The notes beneath the pieces are model-generated. The model was given only the letters and a program-made list of their open reading frames with translations. It was not told the origin of the DNA and ran no database searches. A stretch of DNA of 64,000 nucleotides from Deltaproteobacteria bacterium (GTDB taxonomy: Bacteria > Desulfobacterota > Desulfobulbia > Desulfobulbales > Desulfobulbaceae): NCBI GenBank assembly GCA_024280455.1, contig JAJRQC010000056.1, positions 1-64,000 of the forward strand. Direction: 5' to 3'. A program made the position numbers and the translations under genes. Of the stretch, positions 44,301 to 56,500 are shown in pieces. Within the stretch, counting starts at the first letter, position 1. Each line of letters begins with the position of its first letter.

Positions 44301-47153
44301 CTAATTGTTGTTTCCCAGCATGACGGGCATGAACAGCAGCCATGGGAATGGGCGTAAACTCTTGGCAGAGACGGTGATCAGCAGCGGGTTTCGGTCCGGA
44401 TCATCACTGGGCAGGTCAAAGCTGTCGACAAAAGTTCCGTCTTCGGTCAACAGCACCTGTACGGTTATTATACAGGTTTCACCGGAAGCAAGTGTCGCCC
44501 CCGAGCATGTCTCTGCTCTGAAAACAAAAGGTGGATCAAGACCGTCTCCGCTGCCCGGTACACCAAGGGTAACGGGTGTCTGTCCCAGATTGCCGACGAT
44601 AATTGTCTGTTGTTGGGCCGGCAGCCCTTTTCTGATGGAGCTGAAAACAAGGTCAGAAGAACTCACGGTAATGTGCCTGTCCAGTGAGGTCAGATCAATG
44701 GTGAATGAATTTTCATCAAATCCTGCATTGCCTGCGTCATCATGCGCGACAACCCGAATGGTATGAACACCAGGGCCCAGCCGGGGCAGGTTCCCGCCCG
44801 ACACCGTATCCACGGCAACACCATCAAGCAGGACTTCAATACTCCCGTCGTCAAAGGTAAAGGAGAGAAGTGGTGTATCGCTTGAGGCCACAGAACCATC
44901 TGTCGGCTCCGAGATGAGAACCACTGGTGCCGTTGTGTCAACCGCAATGGTGACGGAACCGCTCCCGGTGAACGTATCAAGAACGGCATTGAGCGTAAAC
45001 ACGTAGCTGCCGTCCACAGCCAGATTGCTGACGCTGCAGGACCAGCTGTCTGTCGCCGGATAGGAGACAGGGCTCAGCACTGCAGTCCCGGTAGCGGATA
45101 TTGATACCGCTGCCCCGGGAAAACGATACCCGGACAGGATTTGCTGTGACTGGGCTGTAGGGCTGATGAACCCTGTTACATAGACCGCGATGCCGGGATG
45201 GGTACCCTTTACCCACTCGTCAGCATCGGAATCGCCGTCACCATCAGTATCGGGGTTGAACGGGTTGGAGCCGGACACCATTTCCACGCCGTCGGACAAA
45301 CCGTCATTGTCATCGTCCGGGTCACAGCTGTCGCCAATGCCGTCGCCGTCATAATCCAGTTGATTAACATTGGCCGTTGCCGGACAGTTATCCGCTGCAT
45401 CGGCAATAGTGTCACCATCGGTATCCCTGGTAAAGGGGGCGGCACCATTTATCAGCGTAAAGAGTTCCTCAATACCGGTGAGAGTGTCATTGTCCAGGTC
45501 GTTGTTCCAGTCCAGGATCGAGCAGAGCGGCCAGCTCAGTGTTTCAAGGCCTGCAAAGGAGTAACTGGCCAGAAGAGCGGACAGGTATGTGCCCGGATTT
45601 TCCTGTACCAGTCGCGCCGTTTCAGCGGCAACACCATTGACGGGAATCGGATCATCAGCAAGGGCGGCAATACGACTTCGCAATGTGCTGCAGCCGCTGT
45701 CCAGAACAGCTGTAAAGTCTGCCACCAGGTTGTTCAGCGTCCGGCCCTGCCTCTCCAGGCGCAGTGCAAGGGCATTAACAATCTTTACGGGGGGCTGATG
45801 GCCAAACAGGGCAAACGCATACCAGCTGTCACCGTCACCTGCCGCTTCCAGCTCAAGGCTGCGGGCCAGAAGTGCCAGCTCTCCATGATGTGCCGGAGAA
45901 ACAGTATAATCAGTTTTTGTCACAACCAGACTACTGCTCAGAAATTGTTCATACAGCTCCTGCCATTGCTGTGCCGTTGTCCATGTTCCGCTCATGTCAG
46001 CAGGAGAAGGATCCGGAATCATGGGCAGGTAGCGGGCAACGGTCAGGGCATCGCCGACTTCCAGGTTCACAGCCCGGATAACGGCTTCACGTCCCATGGG
46101 AAGACGGGTAATCCCGTAGATACCGCTTATCCTGGCGATGCCTGTAAGCAGAGACTGCCCCCGGAGCGTCTGGACGCTGTAATGAGCGGAGCTCCAGGCA
46201 GCACTTCCCCCGGTAAATGTTCCGGAAAGGAGAACCTCAACTTCATAGAGCCTCGTGGCTACGGGAACATCCGTGTTATCGTCTGCAGCCGTACCAAGCC
46301 AGAGCTCATCTTTATCGCTCCAGCCGTCATGGTCGGTGTCGAGGGGCAGACTTGCAGGGTCATCGGGAAGCGAGCCCCGCAAAATTTCATCAATGTCACT
46401 GACACCGTCATTGTCTGAATCTGTTGATGCTGCAGATAACGGGTTCAGGTTATGGGCAACCTCCCAGATATCAGGGAACCCGTCATGATCCGTGTCCCTG
46501 GTATGATCGGTTGCGGTTATTCTGTAGCTGTATGTTCCGGTGGTGTATGATTTATCTTGACCGGATCCGGGTATAAATACGGCCCTGACCTGCAGGTCTG
46601 CAGATTCCGCAAGGTACACGGTGTAGACTGGCAGCGGTTTCAACAACCAGCTGCCATCAGCATATATTTCAATAAAGCAGTCTCCAGCCGGGGCATCAGG
46701 ATAGGGATGACAGGTGAAATCCAAAGTAAGAGAGTCCTCATAGGTGCCGGGTGGCTGGCTGACGCTCAGGCCCGGAACAACGGCTGCAGCAGAGGAAAAG
46801 AGAGCCTTGTCAAAAATATACAGGGAAACAGCAGGTGTCCCGGGAGCAGGAGGAGTGCTGGATCCGTTGATCATATTGGGTACAGCAATCTCATCGCTTC
46901 CGACAGTGAAAGCCGTCTGATCCTCCGACAGGAGAAGTGGCGGCGACCCCGCCTGCCAATGTTGGTACAAAACCATACCAGTGCCGGTGTCGGCTGCGGT
47001 TGTCCAGTTATCAAAATGAAAGCTTGCTGTAACTTCCCTGCTGGAAAAAACCAGCACATTTGCTGCGCTGGATGCTTCCCAGGAACGACAGGGCACAGGA
47101 CACAGTAAACTGTATAACGACAGGACGCTGATGATTATGACGGAGTTACGCAT
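44301..47153 (-). CDS. Secreted surface protein with calcium-type repeats
   Basis: A 950-residue exported protein. I start at ATG 47153, the beginning of a signal peptide (MRNSVIIISVLSLYSLL). An early beta-rich segment (about 125-200) resembles a chitobiase C-terminal-like domain. Thrombospondin type 3 calcium-binding stretches follow near 215-290 and 570-660 (DTDHDGFPDIWE, DYDGDGIGDSCDPDDDNDG). A bacterial Ig-like region comes next (TTAPVVLISEPTDGS), then a C-terminal ASH/choice-of-anchor-like domain (NLGQTPVTLG, CIITVQVLLTEDG). It ends in hydrophobic WLLFMPVML. It is the last gene of a three-gene surface locus, 37 bases after the previous one. Function unknown. Confidence 0.7.
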   Translation of the reverse strand: MRNSVIIISVLSLYSLLCPVPCRSWEASSAANVLVFSSREVTASFHFDNWTTAADTGTGMVLYQHWQAGSPPLLLSEDQTAFTVGSDEIAVPNMINGSSTPPAPGTPAVSLYIFDKALFSSAAAVVPGLSVSQPPGTYEDSLTLDFTCHPYPDAPAGDCFIEIYADGSWLLKPLPVYTVYLAESADLQVRAVFIPGSGQDKSYTTGTYSYRITATDHTRDTDHDGFPDIWEVAHNLNPLSAASTDSDNDGVSDIDEILRGSLPDDPASLPLDTDHDGWSDKDELWLGTAADDNTDVPVATRLYEVEVLLSGTFTGGSAAWSSAHYSVQTLRGQSLLTGIARISGIYGITRLPMGREAVIRAVNLEVGDALTVARYLPMIPDPSPADMSGTWTTAQQWQELYEQFLSSSLVVTKTDYTVSPAHHGELALLARSLELEAAGDGDSWYAFALFGHQPPVKIVNALALRLERQGRTLNNLVADFTAVLDSGCSTLRSRIAALADDPIPVNGVAAETARLVQENPGTYLSALLASYSFAGLETLSWPLCSILDWNNDLDNDTLTGIEELFTLINGAAPFTRDTDGDTIADAADNCPATANVNQLDYDGDGIGDSCDPDDDNDGLSDGVEMVSGSNPFNPDTDGDGDSDADEWVKGTHPGIAVYVTGFISPTAQSQQILSGYRFPGAAVSISATGTAVLSPVSYPATDSWSCSVSNLAVDGSYVFTLNAVLDTFTGSGSVTIAVDTTAPVVLISEPTDGSVASSDTPLLSFTFDDGSIEVLLDGVAVDTVSGGNLPRLGPGVHTIRVVAHDDAGNAGFDENSFTIDLTSLDRHITVSSSDLVFSSIRKGLPAQQQTIIVGNLGQTPVTLGVPGSGDGLDPPFVFRAETCSGATLASGETCIITVQVLLTEDGTFVDSFDLPSDDPDRNPLLITVSAKSLRPFPWLLFMPVMLGNNN

Positions 47154-47190
47154 AACATACCTGTTGGCTGAAATAAATTTCCACGTCTGT

Positions 47191-50100
47191 TCACGGAACA
47201 CTCACCCAGTTGCTGGTATAAATCTTTTCCGGTTCCCCGCTCTCCGGGTTGAAGCTGACCAGTTTGTAGCGCAGATTGCTTCCTGCTCTGAACGGGTAGC
47301 GATCCTTGAAAAGAATGCGGATTCCTTCCCCTGCTGCAACTGGATCAGATACACCGGTAACGACCTCCCGGGCAATGTCCATAAGGGTGATAAATGGATC
47401 TTGCAGATGATCAACCGCAACCAGTTTATCCGTAAAATCAGTAAAACAGAAAAAGTTGTCGATAAGCGGGCTGATCTGGATAAAATCACGGCCGCTTTCC
47501 TGGCGATAGACAATGAACTGCCTGGCAACGATCTTTGTTCGTATTGTCGTGCAGGCTGGACATGAGTAAAAGGTCAGTTCATTATCCCGGATACAGGGGG
47601 GACTACCCTGATCACCAATAATGCCATAGGTTTGCGTGTCACAAAAGGGCACTCTGGCCCTGCAGGAGAGGCTTTCAAATTCTGGACTCAGGTCATCACT
47701 CAAAACCAGTACCGGACGGTGATCAGCGTCCGTGGACAAGTAAAAGGCCCCCAGGCTTTCCCCTGTAACGATTTCAGGCTCCTGCACCGTGGGCCAGGGA
47801 AGATTTTCCGGAGGGATCAGCTGCCAGGTTGCACATTGTTGATTGGACCAGTCGCTGACCATCATGTCCGTTGCCTGGGCTCGTATCTGAAAGCACCATT
47901 CCGTGCCCAGGTCTTCGGCTGCAAGAGGATGGGCATAGGGGTATTTTCCCGATTCATCAGCCTCGATTCCCCAGAGGTTGACATAATCGGTTCCGTTTAC
48001 ATCAGAGACCTTCAGGGTATACGAACTGATCCCTTCTGCCGGAATGCTCCAGTGCAGGGTGAAAAAATCACCTTCCGCATTACGCACAGGCTCCGGGGTG
48101 TCAAGCATTGGCGTGGGCGGCGGTCGTCTGTTGCCGGCATGGAGTTCCAGGCAGCCGAGGTTGTGCAGGATAGAACCGATATGATGTTCATTGAAGACCC
48201 GTATACCCAGGCAGATATCTGCCGGTGTCAGGCCAGAAAGGTCGTCAAATTCTTTGCATACTCTGCCGCTGATATCGGCAGGGGGAAAGGTTGCAAAAGG
48301 ACTCATGCCGCCGGGAGTCTGGTAATACATCCTGGCGGATTCATCCTCCTGCAGGGTCACGCAGATCTGAACAGAACCGTCAACCACGGGAAACGGATCA
48401 TTGTTTTCCACCCAGTCGCACCCTTTGTCCAGGGTGATGCAGCTTTGAAAACTGCAGGTATCTTTCAGGTTAAGAGGACCCATTTCAGCCAGCATGGTTC
48501 CTTCTTCACTGATAAAGCGAACCACGTAAGCCGTATAGCCGTTACATGGGGTAACGGCACAGTTGTCATTGGGCAGTTTGTCACCGGTTATCCGTGCAAC
48601 GCCGAAGTCGTCAAAGCTGCCAATGTCCAGCAGGCTGAAGATGGGACCTGTTGCGGCGTTTACTCCACAAAGGCGTAAAAGCTGATAGCCTGCAGCATCG
48701 CCGGTCAGGTCACGCAATATATAAACGTCTTCGGCCTCCGGCTGCAATTGCCCGCAATCACTTGGTTCCTCTGCAGTATATGAGCACTGTTGGATGGAAA
48801 GTGCGGCATCAGGTGCCGGCTGACTGCGGTCATACAGAACACCGCGTATCGGCGGTGATACCGGGCTCTGATTTCCAGCCCCATCTACGCCAATGACCCG
48901 GTACCAGTACACCTGGTTGTTTTCGATCGGATTGTCGGCAAGATGATCAATAAAGAAAATCTGCCTGTGCGTCTCTGACAGGTTTCGAGTAGATGCAGGA
49001 TCATTCGGATCAATGGTGGCGATCCATGCCGGCGGTGTCTCTGCGGGCAGGGAGTCGTTGCAGGTTTCGTCGGGATTTTCCAGGTTGTCCGGCCAGCCGT
49101 CTCCATCACTGTCGATCCCCCATGCTGCAGCCTCGGCAGAGGAGTTGAAACGAAAAACACGATACCGGACTACGGCAAGGTCAGCGCAGCGGGTGGCGCC
49201 AGTTATGCAGGATTCATCCGGGTCTGTCCAGCAGACAGAGTTTTCATCTGCAGAGCAATATGTGCGTCCCTCTCCGTAATATCTGCTGAAATTGGTCGGA
49301 GTAGGTGCATCCCACATCAGGGCCAGCCTGGGCGTTATGTCGTCGTCGGGATCCTTTACCTCCATGGTATGGATATTCCAGGCTGCATGGGGCGGCATGG
49401 CATCGGTGACGGTCAGTAATACCGGAGCGACAGGAGCGCAGTAATGACCAAAGATGTCTCTGGCAGCGAGGTAGTAATAGAATTGCTGTCCACGTTCCCA
49501 GCTCTCGCCGGCACCCATATGATTCTCTGCACCATCCCTTGCCAGACAGGCGTCCGGGCCTGTTTCCGGGGGAGAACCTGCAGCAACCACCGGCTCAGGT
49601 GTGACACGATGCAGTTCCCCGGGAATCCCGTTGCGCAAATTAACAACACCCACATCCGTTGTCGACCAGAACAGTTCGTAGCCATAGGTAAGGAGCTTGC
49701 GTCCCATGTCCTGAGGAGAGTCGGAGATGTCCCAGCTCAAGTGTATCTGTTTGTCGTCAAGCCCTGCACTCAGTGGAGAGCAGCTGCTCAAGGTGACCTG
49801 CCTGAGGCCGGTGGGAGCGGAAAGGATGGTTTCTGTTGCCGGATCCAGCATTGCGGTCCGGCCGATGGGCGGGGTTTCTCCATCAGCTGTAACAGCAGTC
49901 AGCAGATAGCGGTAGGTAGAGCTGCTGTTGATATCTGTATCTATGAAGGCAAGTCCCTGTGCTCTGGCCGCAGTCAGGTGGGAGCGGGTGAGCAGCATGG
50001 TACGGAATGGATTGTAGTCGGAAGACAGCGTGTTCAGTAAATCGTGCAGGTAGGCGGCATAATCATTCACCCCGCTGTTCATGCGCTTAAGATCACCTTT

Positions 50101-50421
50101 CAACAGCAGGGAGCGGAAAGGAAGATCAGTGTTGATATATGTATTGATGGTCGCGGAATCTGCCAGGGAATAAGAAGTTTCCGTCAACAGGACATGGGGT
50201 CCATCTTCCACGGAACGGTACAACCTGAAACGGCTGATTTCGGAAGGTATTTCACCTTCAAGAGAACCCCATTCCAGGGCTATCTGCGGAGTTCCGGCCC
50301 TGCCCTGCTCAACAACTGCTGTAAAAAAGAGTGCCCCTCCATCAGCGGCTGCAGGAGATAAATGCAGCAGCAGGCTGCACAAGACAAAGAAACAGACAAA
50401 AAATTTATACAGAGCGCTCAT
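47191..50421 (-). CDS. Large secreted Cys-rich surface protein
   Basis: A 1076-residue protein with a signal peptide (residues 1-26, ending AAADGG). Several fibronectin type III-like beta modules are suggested by repeated segments such as IALEWGSLEGEIPSEISRFR, IHLSWDISDSP and FTLHWSIPAEGISSYTLKV. One calcium-type DSDGDGWPDNLENPDE stretch lies near residue 435. About thirty cysteines are scattered through the mature part, implying disulfides outside the cytoplasm. No catalytic domain is recognised. It lies between the 2122-codon and the 966-codon frames in the same direction and is likely co-expressed with at least the latter. Confidence 0.62.
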   Translation of the reverse strand: MSALYKFFVCFFVLCSLLLHLSPAAADGGALFFTAVVEQGRAGTPQIALEWGSLEGEIPSEISRFRLYRSVEDGPHVLLTETSYSLADSATINTYINTDLPFRSLLLKGDLKRMNSGVNDYAAYLHDLLNTLSSDYNPFRTMLLTRSHLTAARAQGLAFIDTDINSSSTYRYLLTAVTADGETPPIGRTAMLDPATETILSAPTGLRQVTLSSCSPLSAGLDDKQIHLSWDISDSPQDMGRKLLTYGYELFWSTTDVGVVNLRNGIPGELHRVTPEPVVAAGSPPETGPDACLARDGAENHMGAGESWERGQQFYYYLAARDIFGHYCAPVAPVLLTVTDAMPPHAAWNIHTMEVKDPDDDITPRLALMWDAPTPTNFSRYYGEGRTYCSADENSVCWTDPDESCITGATRCADLAVVRYRVFRFNSSAEAAAWGIDSDGDGWPDNLENPDETCNDSLPAETPPAWIATIDPNDPASTRNLSETHRQIFFIDHLADNPIENNQVYWYRVIGVDGAGNQSPVSPPIRGVLYDRSQPAPDAALSIQQCSYTAEEPSDCGQLQPEAEDVYILRDLTGDAAGYQLLRLCGVNAATGPIFSLLDIGSFDDFGVARITGDKLPNDNCAVTPCNGYTAYVVRFISEEGTMLAEMGPLNLKDTCSFQSCITLDKGCDWVENNDPFPVVDGSVQICVTLQEDESARMYYQTPGGMSPFATFPPADISGRVCKEFDDLSGLTPADICLGIRVFNEHHIGSILHNLGCLELHAGNRRPPPTPMLDTPEPVRNAEGDFFTLHWSIPAEGISSYTLKVSDVNGTDYVNLWGIEADESGKYPYAHPLAAEDLGTEWCFQIRAQATDMMVSDWSNQQCATWQLIPPENLPWPTVQEPEIVTGESLGAFYLSTDADHRPVLVLSDDLSPEFESLSCRARVPFCDTQTYGIIGDQGSPPCIRDNELTFYSCPACTTIRTKIVARQFIVYRQESGRDFIQISPLIDNFFCFTDFTDKLVAVDHLQDPFITLMDIAREVVTGVSDPVAAGEGIRILFKDRYPFRAGSNLRYKLVSFNPESGEPEKIYTSNWVSVP

Positions 50422-50455
50422 ATATTCTCCAAAATATAAGTATGGCAGGCACTGT

Positions 50456-50505
50456 TATCTGAAAATACGCCCTCGAAGTACTGCTGGTCCAGCCATGCTG
50501 GTTTA
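50456..50505 (+). repeat. Short copy of the CCAGCCATGCTGG repeat
   Basis: TTATCTGAAAATACGCCC and GGTCCAGCCATGCTGGTTTA are joined with most of the unit interior deleted. It fills the gap between the 1076- and 2122-codon genes and is opposite in orientation to the copies at 57162-57357. Confidence 0.7.
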
Positions 50506-50526
50506 CTTGATTTTTTATGACAACTG

Positions 50527-53500
50527 TTAATCACAGCAGTTAATGGAAAGATCTTCGATGTTCCATTCCTGATCATAGCTGGCCTTAAAGGTGGCATCTC
50601 CGGTTTCACACCACTTGTCGCGCCGCACATCACTCACCGACTGCCAGCTTCCCGGTGAACAGTCCCCGATTCCGGCCCCGGCCCATCCGCTGCCGGAGAA
50701 ACTGTAGCTTGTTCCGGACAGCTGCCCCATGCATGTTATCTTTCCCTTCAAGGCGGCAAGGCAGCTCAGGCGGCCATAGGCAGAGCCGCCGACAAGGGCG
50801 CCAATGGTTCCCATGGGATCTGGTTCGGTAAAATACCAGGCACCCACATCGGCGCCCAGTCCGATGGTAAAGGCACATCCGTTGTCCCAGACCGGTATAT
50901 CAACAGATCCCCTGGCATAAATACCGGTCAGGGGGGAAATGTCTCCGATAAACCTTCCCGCTTCCGGGTCTAAACGCTGAAGAACTCCCTGGCCGCTGTC
51001 GGGACAGGATCTGCCCAGATAGAATGCAGCTCTGGGAATTTGATAGCTGTCGAAATGACCACTGCCGGTAGCCCCAAAGTATAATTCACATTCTCCGATA
51101 CCCACTTCAAGGCCGAGGTCATCCAGAACCAGCGGCTCGTAACTGACAGCTCCGTTCAGGTAGCAGTTGCCAAAAAGGGCTACCGGACGAGCATCCTGGT
51201 TAATGGTGAAGCCAATTGCCGCTGATTTTATTCCAACCGATCCGCCCAGCATTCGGGCGGTTACATCATGGGTGGAGAGTATGACATCATAATAATTTCC
51301 GCTGTTGCCACCGCAGCCGGCCGCACCGTTGTTGGCCGCTAAGGAAAAGACATCCAGGGCGGCGTTATACGATGTGGGATCAGACCCGCCATCAAACACA
51401 AACTCGGCGCCCATGTGAATACGCTCAATTTCATCCTGGCTGATCAAGGCGTAACCGTCAATTCCCACACTCTGCAGGCCGGTCCATCCAGAAGACTGTC
51501 CCACAGGATGTACCGCTGCAGCGAGTTGTGCAGACAACTGCTTATCAACTACGCTGACCGTCTGGCGAATGAGTTCGTTTATCCTCGCTGTCAACTGGGT
51601 GGTTATATTGTCAAGTTGATCGCTGATCAGTCCGAATTGACTGTAATAAGTGGTGTTGAGCAGGGTAACCGGTTCAGAATCAAGAAGGGCGTTGCGAAAC
51701 ATGGTACGCAGATCTGCAGTCGTCGGTTGAGGCAGTGCCGAGTCGGCCGCCTCTGCCAGTGCACTCAGCAGTCCCGGCAGATTGCCCTCCCCGCTTGCCG
51801 TGAGAAAGATTTGAAAGGGGATATTGAGGAGCAGAGACAACTGTTCCCCTCCAAACAGGGCAAGAAAGTCTACAGGGACAGGCACCGTTGCTTCAAAAGC
51901 GATGCCGGATTGCCCGAGCATGCTGGATTGCGCAACGGCAAAGCTGTCATCCAGAAAAGACTGGGCCCTGGTGCGTACAGAAGCCCAGTCGTCAGTGTCG
52001 TCGATGCCGGTCAGGGTCGGCACCCCATCGGGATCGATGTTCCGGCGCAACTCATCAAGTGGCTCCCTGAGTGCTGTCAGCTGCATCTCTACTCCATGGT
52101 AATTATTAATGATCCTGCTTTTTATAACCTCAAGCCTGGTCCGGAGGATTGTTATGTTTTCTCGAACTGTACTTCCTTCTCCTATGAGTCGGGTTCCCTG
52201 GTGGACCATGGTATCGATACGGCTGTTGCCGCCGTCCAGTATGTCTGTATAGGTTTTGGCAATGACCTGATCGGCCCGGCTGATGGCAAGGTCAAGTTCG
52301 TTCAGTGAGGAGTTGACTGTCCGGCGGATATTGCTCAGCAATGAGGTGTCAATTTCAGCACCGAACATCAAGGCTGCATCCTGCAGCTCGTTGCCAAGCG
52401 TGTCAAGATCAACACCTCCAATTGCCGCCCGTATATCCGTGATGACTTTCCGGGCCTCCTCCACCTGTTTGAACAGGGGGTTGAGGGAAGGGTCAGGGAT
52501 CCTCAGCGAGCTGGTGAGGTGAGAGGTGAGGGCATTTTCCAGCAGGGTCAACTCTTCCAGGGTTTGAAGAGCCGCTGTGTCCAGACGGTCAATTATGCCT
52601 GAACATCCGGCAGAAGGGTCTGGACATTGCGGAACCAGCTCCTCTGCAGCCTGCTGCACAGTTGTGATGCCGGAATCAAGATGGTCGATAACCATACCCA
52701 GCCTGTTGCGGAAAAGTCTGACCTGGTCCTCCATATTCTGCAGGACGTCCAGACCGGGATTATCTGCCAGAGAGAGGAGTGCGGGTACGCCGAACAGGGC
52801 AACCGATGAAAGGTCGTTGTAAAGTAGTTCAAACTGTCCCGGGAGTTCCGTGCTGACAATTTCATGCAGATCTGCCCGTATATCCCGCAGGGGAAGAACG
52901 AGAATGCCATTGATCATTCCCGGTGCCTGGTGAATATAAGTCAGGTTCCGGGCCGTATCAGTCAGCATTGGTTCCAGGGCCGCATCCAGCAGCAGGTTGT
53001 CAAATTCCGGAGCGAGTACAGCGGTCAGATCTCCACCGGTCAGAGACAGCATCTTCTCTTCAAGGTCATAGAGACAGGTCTCCTCACCATTGATGCTGGT
53101 GCAGAGAACACTACTCATTGAAAAGGCCGGATCCACGTGCAGCACCTCATGGAGGAAGATATCAAGTGTTCCGGTATAGTTGCCGATATCCAGTTGAAAA
53201 TTCTGCAGGGCAGCTACATCGGCACTGAGGCGAAAGGAAAGTTTTGTTTTTTTCGGGGTAATATAATCCGGAACACTTTGAACCTGGACAACCCCGAAAA
53301 TATCGGCTTCTTTCGGCAGACCCGAGAATCGGGGCCCACTGTCCAATGCTGTGCGCTGGTAGACGGCATAGGCGTTGAGATTCACCATGTCTCCGGAAGG
53401 CCAGGAATAGGAGAAATATGGTTTTGGCGGTTCCCTGCCTTCGGTATGCAGCCGGTTCCTCAGGGTTGTAACAGTATCTCCCAGATAGGCTGGATTTTCC

Positions 53501-56500
53501 GGAACACCATCCCTGTTGAGATCATTTGCTGTTTCGTCCTGGAAGATGTACAGATCAAAGTCCTCTCTGTCTTGAGCCCCGAGGTTGTCAAAATGACCGG
53601 CCAGGCGGAGATCGTCAAAGAGCGGGACATCGGTCAGGCCTGCAAGAACGGAAAAACCGTTCCACTGAGGCAGGAGTGCGTTGCCGTTCGTATCTGTCGG
53701 TACCTGGTTGAGATAGGCGGTTCGCAGCCGGATGTCGAATCCACGGCCGTTTGTGCTGTCCACGGGAGAATCACACCGGCTCTGGACATCTCCGTAAAAT
53801 TCCTGATCATGCAGCACTCCCGCAGAACTGTAAAAGCCGGACAGTGTCAGTGGATTATCCAGGCCGTCGATCTGGTTTCTGGTGTGAAGTTGCAGCACCT
53901 TGTCTGCAGAGGGGCAGATTTGATTTCCAGCGTTCTGGTCAGGGGAATACTCAAAGGCCATGCCGGTAAGCAGCACCGGCATGTTCCAGTACATAAGGGT
54001 CTGGCACCCCTTATGTTCCCCCTGGTCGTCACAGGCCGGCCAGGTGGGTTCGTCCCCGGTGTCGACCTGGCCCGATCCCAGGTTGCCGTCACAGGTCAGG
54101 TCAAGGTTGAGAAAGGCGACATTGAAATCCTGCTGATTGCCGTCTATGTCGTTGGCTACCGGTCCGTCCCGCAGAGAGATAGTACCGTCAATAAAGGTGT
54201 AACTGTTCAGCCTGTTGCGATCCTGTCGAAAGGCAAACCGGCTGAAGTTAAACGTGTAGCCGTAAATATCAACGGTGCCGTCCACTGTTGAGTCAAAGGC
54301 GGTATTAAACACGCCGGTAAGCCCGCCCGGTCGCAGGACATATTTTACTGCAGGTCGATCAATCATGCTGATATGGGCTGGAACAGTGTCAGCGGCAAAA
54401 AAACGGATCAGAGTCTGGTTGTTGAGAAGTTGGCCTGCACCTTCATCCAGGCTTGTGTAATTTTCCGGCCCAAGGTTGAGGCCGGCAAAGAAGCCATCCC
54501 CCCTGGTTGCGGCAGGATTGGCCGGGTCGTGGAGAGGCAGGAACGTCGCCGGCCCCGCCTGGTCGTTAAACAGGTAGGAGCCGAGCAGCACCTGGCTCAG
54601 GCGCAGGGGCTCTGCAAGAGTCTCAGCTGTCTGCGGCATGATAAAGCCGGGAACGAGAAAGGCTCCGCTGCGGTTGCGATCCTGCCTGATATATGTTCCC
54701 GGCTGCTGGTTCGGAGTTCCGTTATCATCCTGCAGAGGAAAAACACCCCACTCTGTCGAATCTTCGCCGGTATCATTGAGATCCATGTCCATGGACGGAC
54801 CGATGTCGGCAAATCCGATACCAAAGGCACCGGAAGCGTGCAGGCCGGCCCGTGCTGCATTGACCCGGTACCACCTGGCATCATAGGTGTTGCCGCTGCA
54901 CTCCGGTCCCATGCAGCTCCGATCAAATTTCATGGTAAAGGTTACGTTGTTGAGCGTGCCTTGCTGTATGGTGCTGTCTTCAAGTATCAGGCCAAGATAA
55001 TCAAACCCGAGGCGTGCTCTTGGGAATGATGTCTGTAACCCGTTTCCGCTATCACCCTGAAACCACAGAAGCCCGTCAAGACCATTCCGGTCAAAGGTTA
55101 CGGTGTTGGACGCAGACTGGATGGGATTGGAAAAAATAATATCATTTGCGGGAAAGGATGTTCTCGGGTCAGCAGGGGCAAGAGCCTGCACGGCCTCCTG
55201 GTGGATGTACACCGGGTATGGCTGGAAAAGGGAAATTCCGCTGCTGTTGATATTTATCGGCAGTCGTATGGCCGAACTTTTCAGGTAGAACGGCAGACCG
55301 TAACTGTGCAGATAAGAAACAAAGGTTGAGATGGTCACACCTTCGAGGCTTTGTTGAAAGGAACGACCGGGAAAGTTGATCTGATCTGTCCCAAAGGGAT
55401 CAATGAGACCACCATTCTCTCCGTGGGCCGTAATGGTTTCGGGCAGGGTGACAACTGCAGCGCTGAAGGCACCACCATTTGCATCCAGCGTGGTTTCTGC
55501 AAATTCAACATGGAGACCGGCCACCGTGGCGGCAAGAGTACCAAGGACCGCCTGCCCTGAAATCAGGTGCAGGTCAACACTGAATCCATCGGAGTTATCC
55601 TGCTTTTCTGTGCAGAGACCGGCTGCATTCACTGGATAATTCTCTGCCATGTCACTCCAGTTTCCGGTAAGGGAAGCCAGGCTGATATTATCCGCAAAAA
55701 CGGTTCCGCATTCCAGTGAGGGGCCAAGGCTGATACTGGAAAATTCTGTTTCAACGTTATTAAAGTAGAGCAGGCCGGAAAAAACTGTGTAGCTGAAATC
55801 ATTTGTTGCCAGCATGTTGTTGGGGCTGAAGGCGTCTGCAATGGATGCAGCAGTGGTGGTCACGAGATATGTGGCGGTTTGCATGCTTTCGTCTGTGCCG
55901 CCGGCATCAGGCAGGGGATATTCGGGTGTGTGGGTAAAGGAATAGCGTTGGCTGGCTGGGTCGGCCTGCCAGGTCGGTGTCAGCTCTTCAGTATACAGTG
56001 TGGTCTGAGCGTCTGCATTATCCCTGTTCAGCAGTCGGGTAGACAGCGTGATGGTTTTGGGCGGAGAACCTTCGCATTCAATCCGAACATTTTCCAGGCG
56101 GAGCTGTTCAGGGGGCTGACCCTTGATGACCCAGCGCGGATCAGCAATCCGGGGAGGCATCGCTGCCATGGAGATATCCCGGATAACCGTCAGATCAGTG
56201 GAATACCCATCTGAATTTGCTCCTGACGCAGTGCAGAGGCCGGCCAGGGAAAAGTTGTCTTCCCACCAGGAAGTTGTCCAGTTGCCGGTCACTGCTGAGA
56301 GATAGGTATCACCACTGCAGACCGACGAGTTTGCCGGAGTCAGGGCGTTAATCGTGTAGACAGTCCTGTCGTAGATCAGATGAGCTGAAAAAACTGTGTA
56401 TTGAAAGGATGCGCTGTCTGCCCGGTTATTGAAAACGTTGGATTCAATGGGAAGTTTATCGCCTTTGACATGAGCGGAGAGGTAGTATTCTGCGGTATGC

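Noticed and set aside
45198-46418. 406-codon frame antisense to the surface protein gene
   Set aside because: It is a shadow of the real minus-strand gene, whose signal peptide and calcium-type repeats are clear.
51415-54291. Long plus-strand frames (297 and 384 codons) opposite the giant gene
   Set aside because: Composition is that of antisense translation, with many His, Cys and Gln and no recognisable domain; the minus frame has a signal peptide and ordered repeats.
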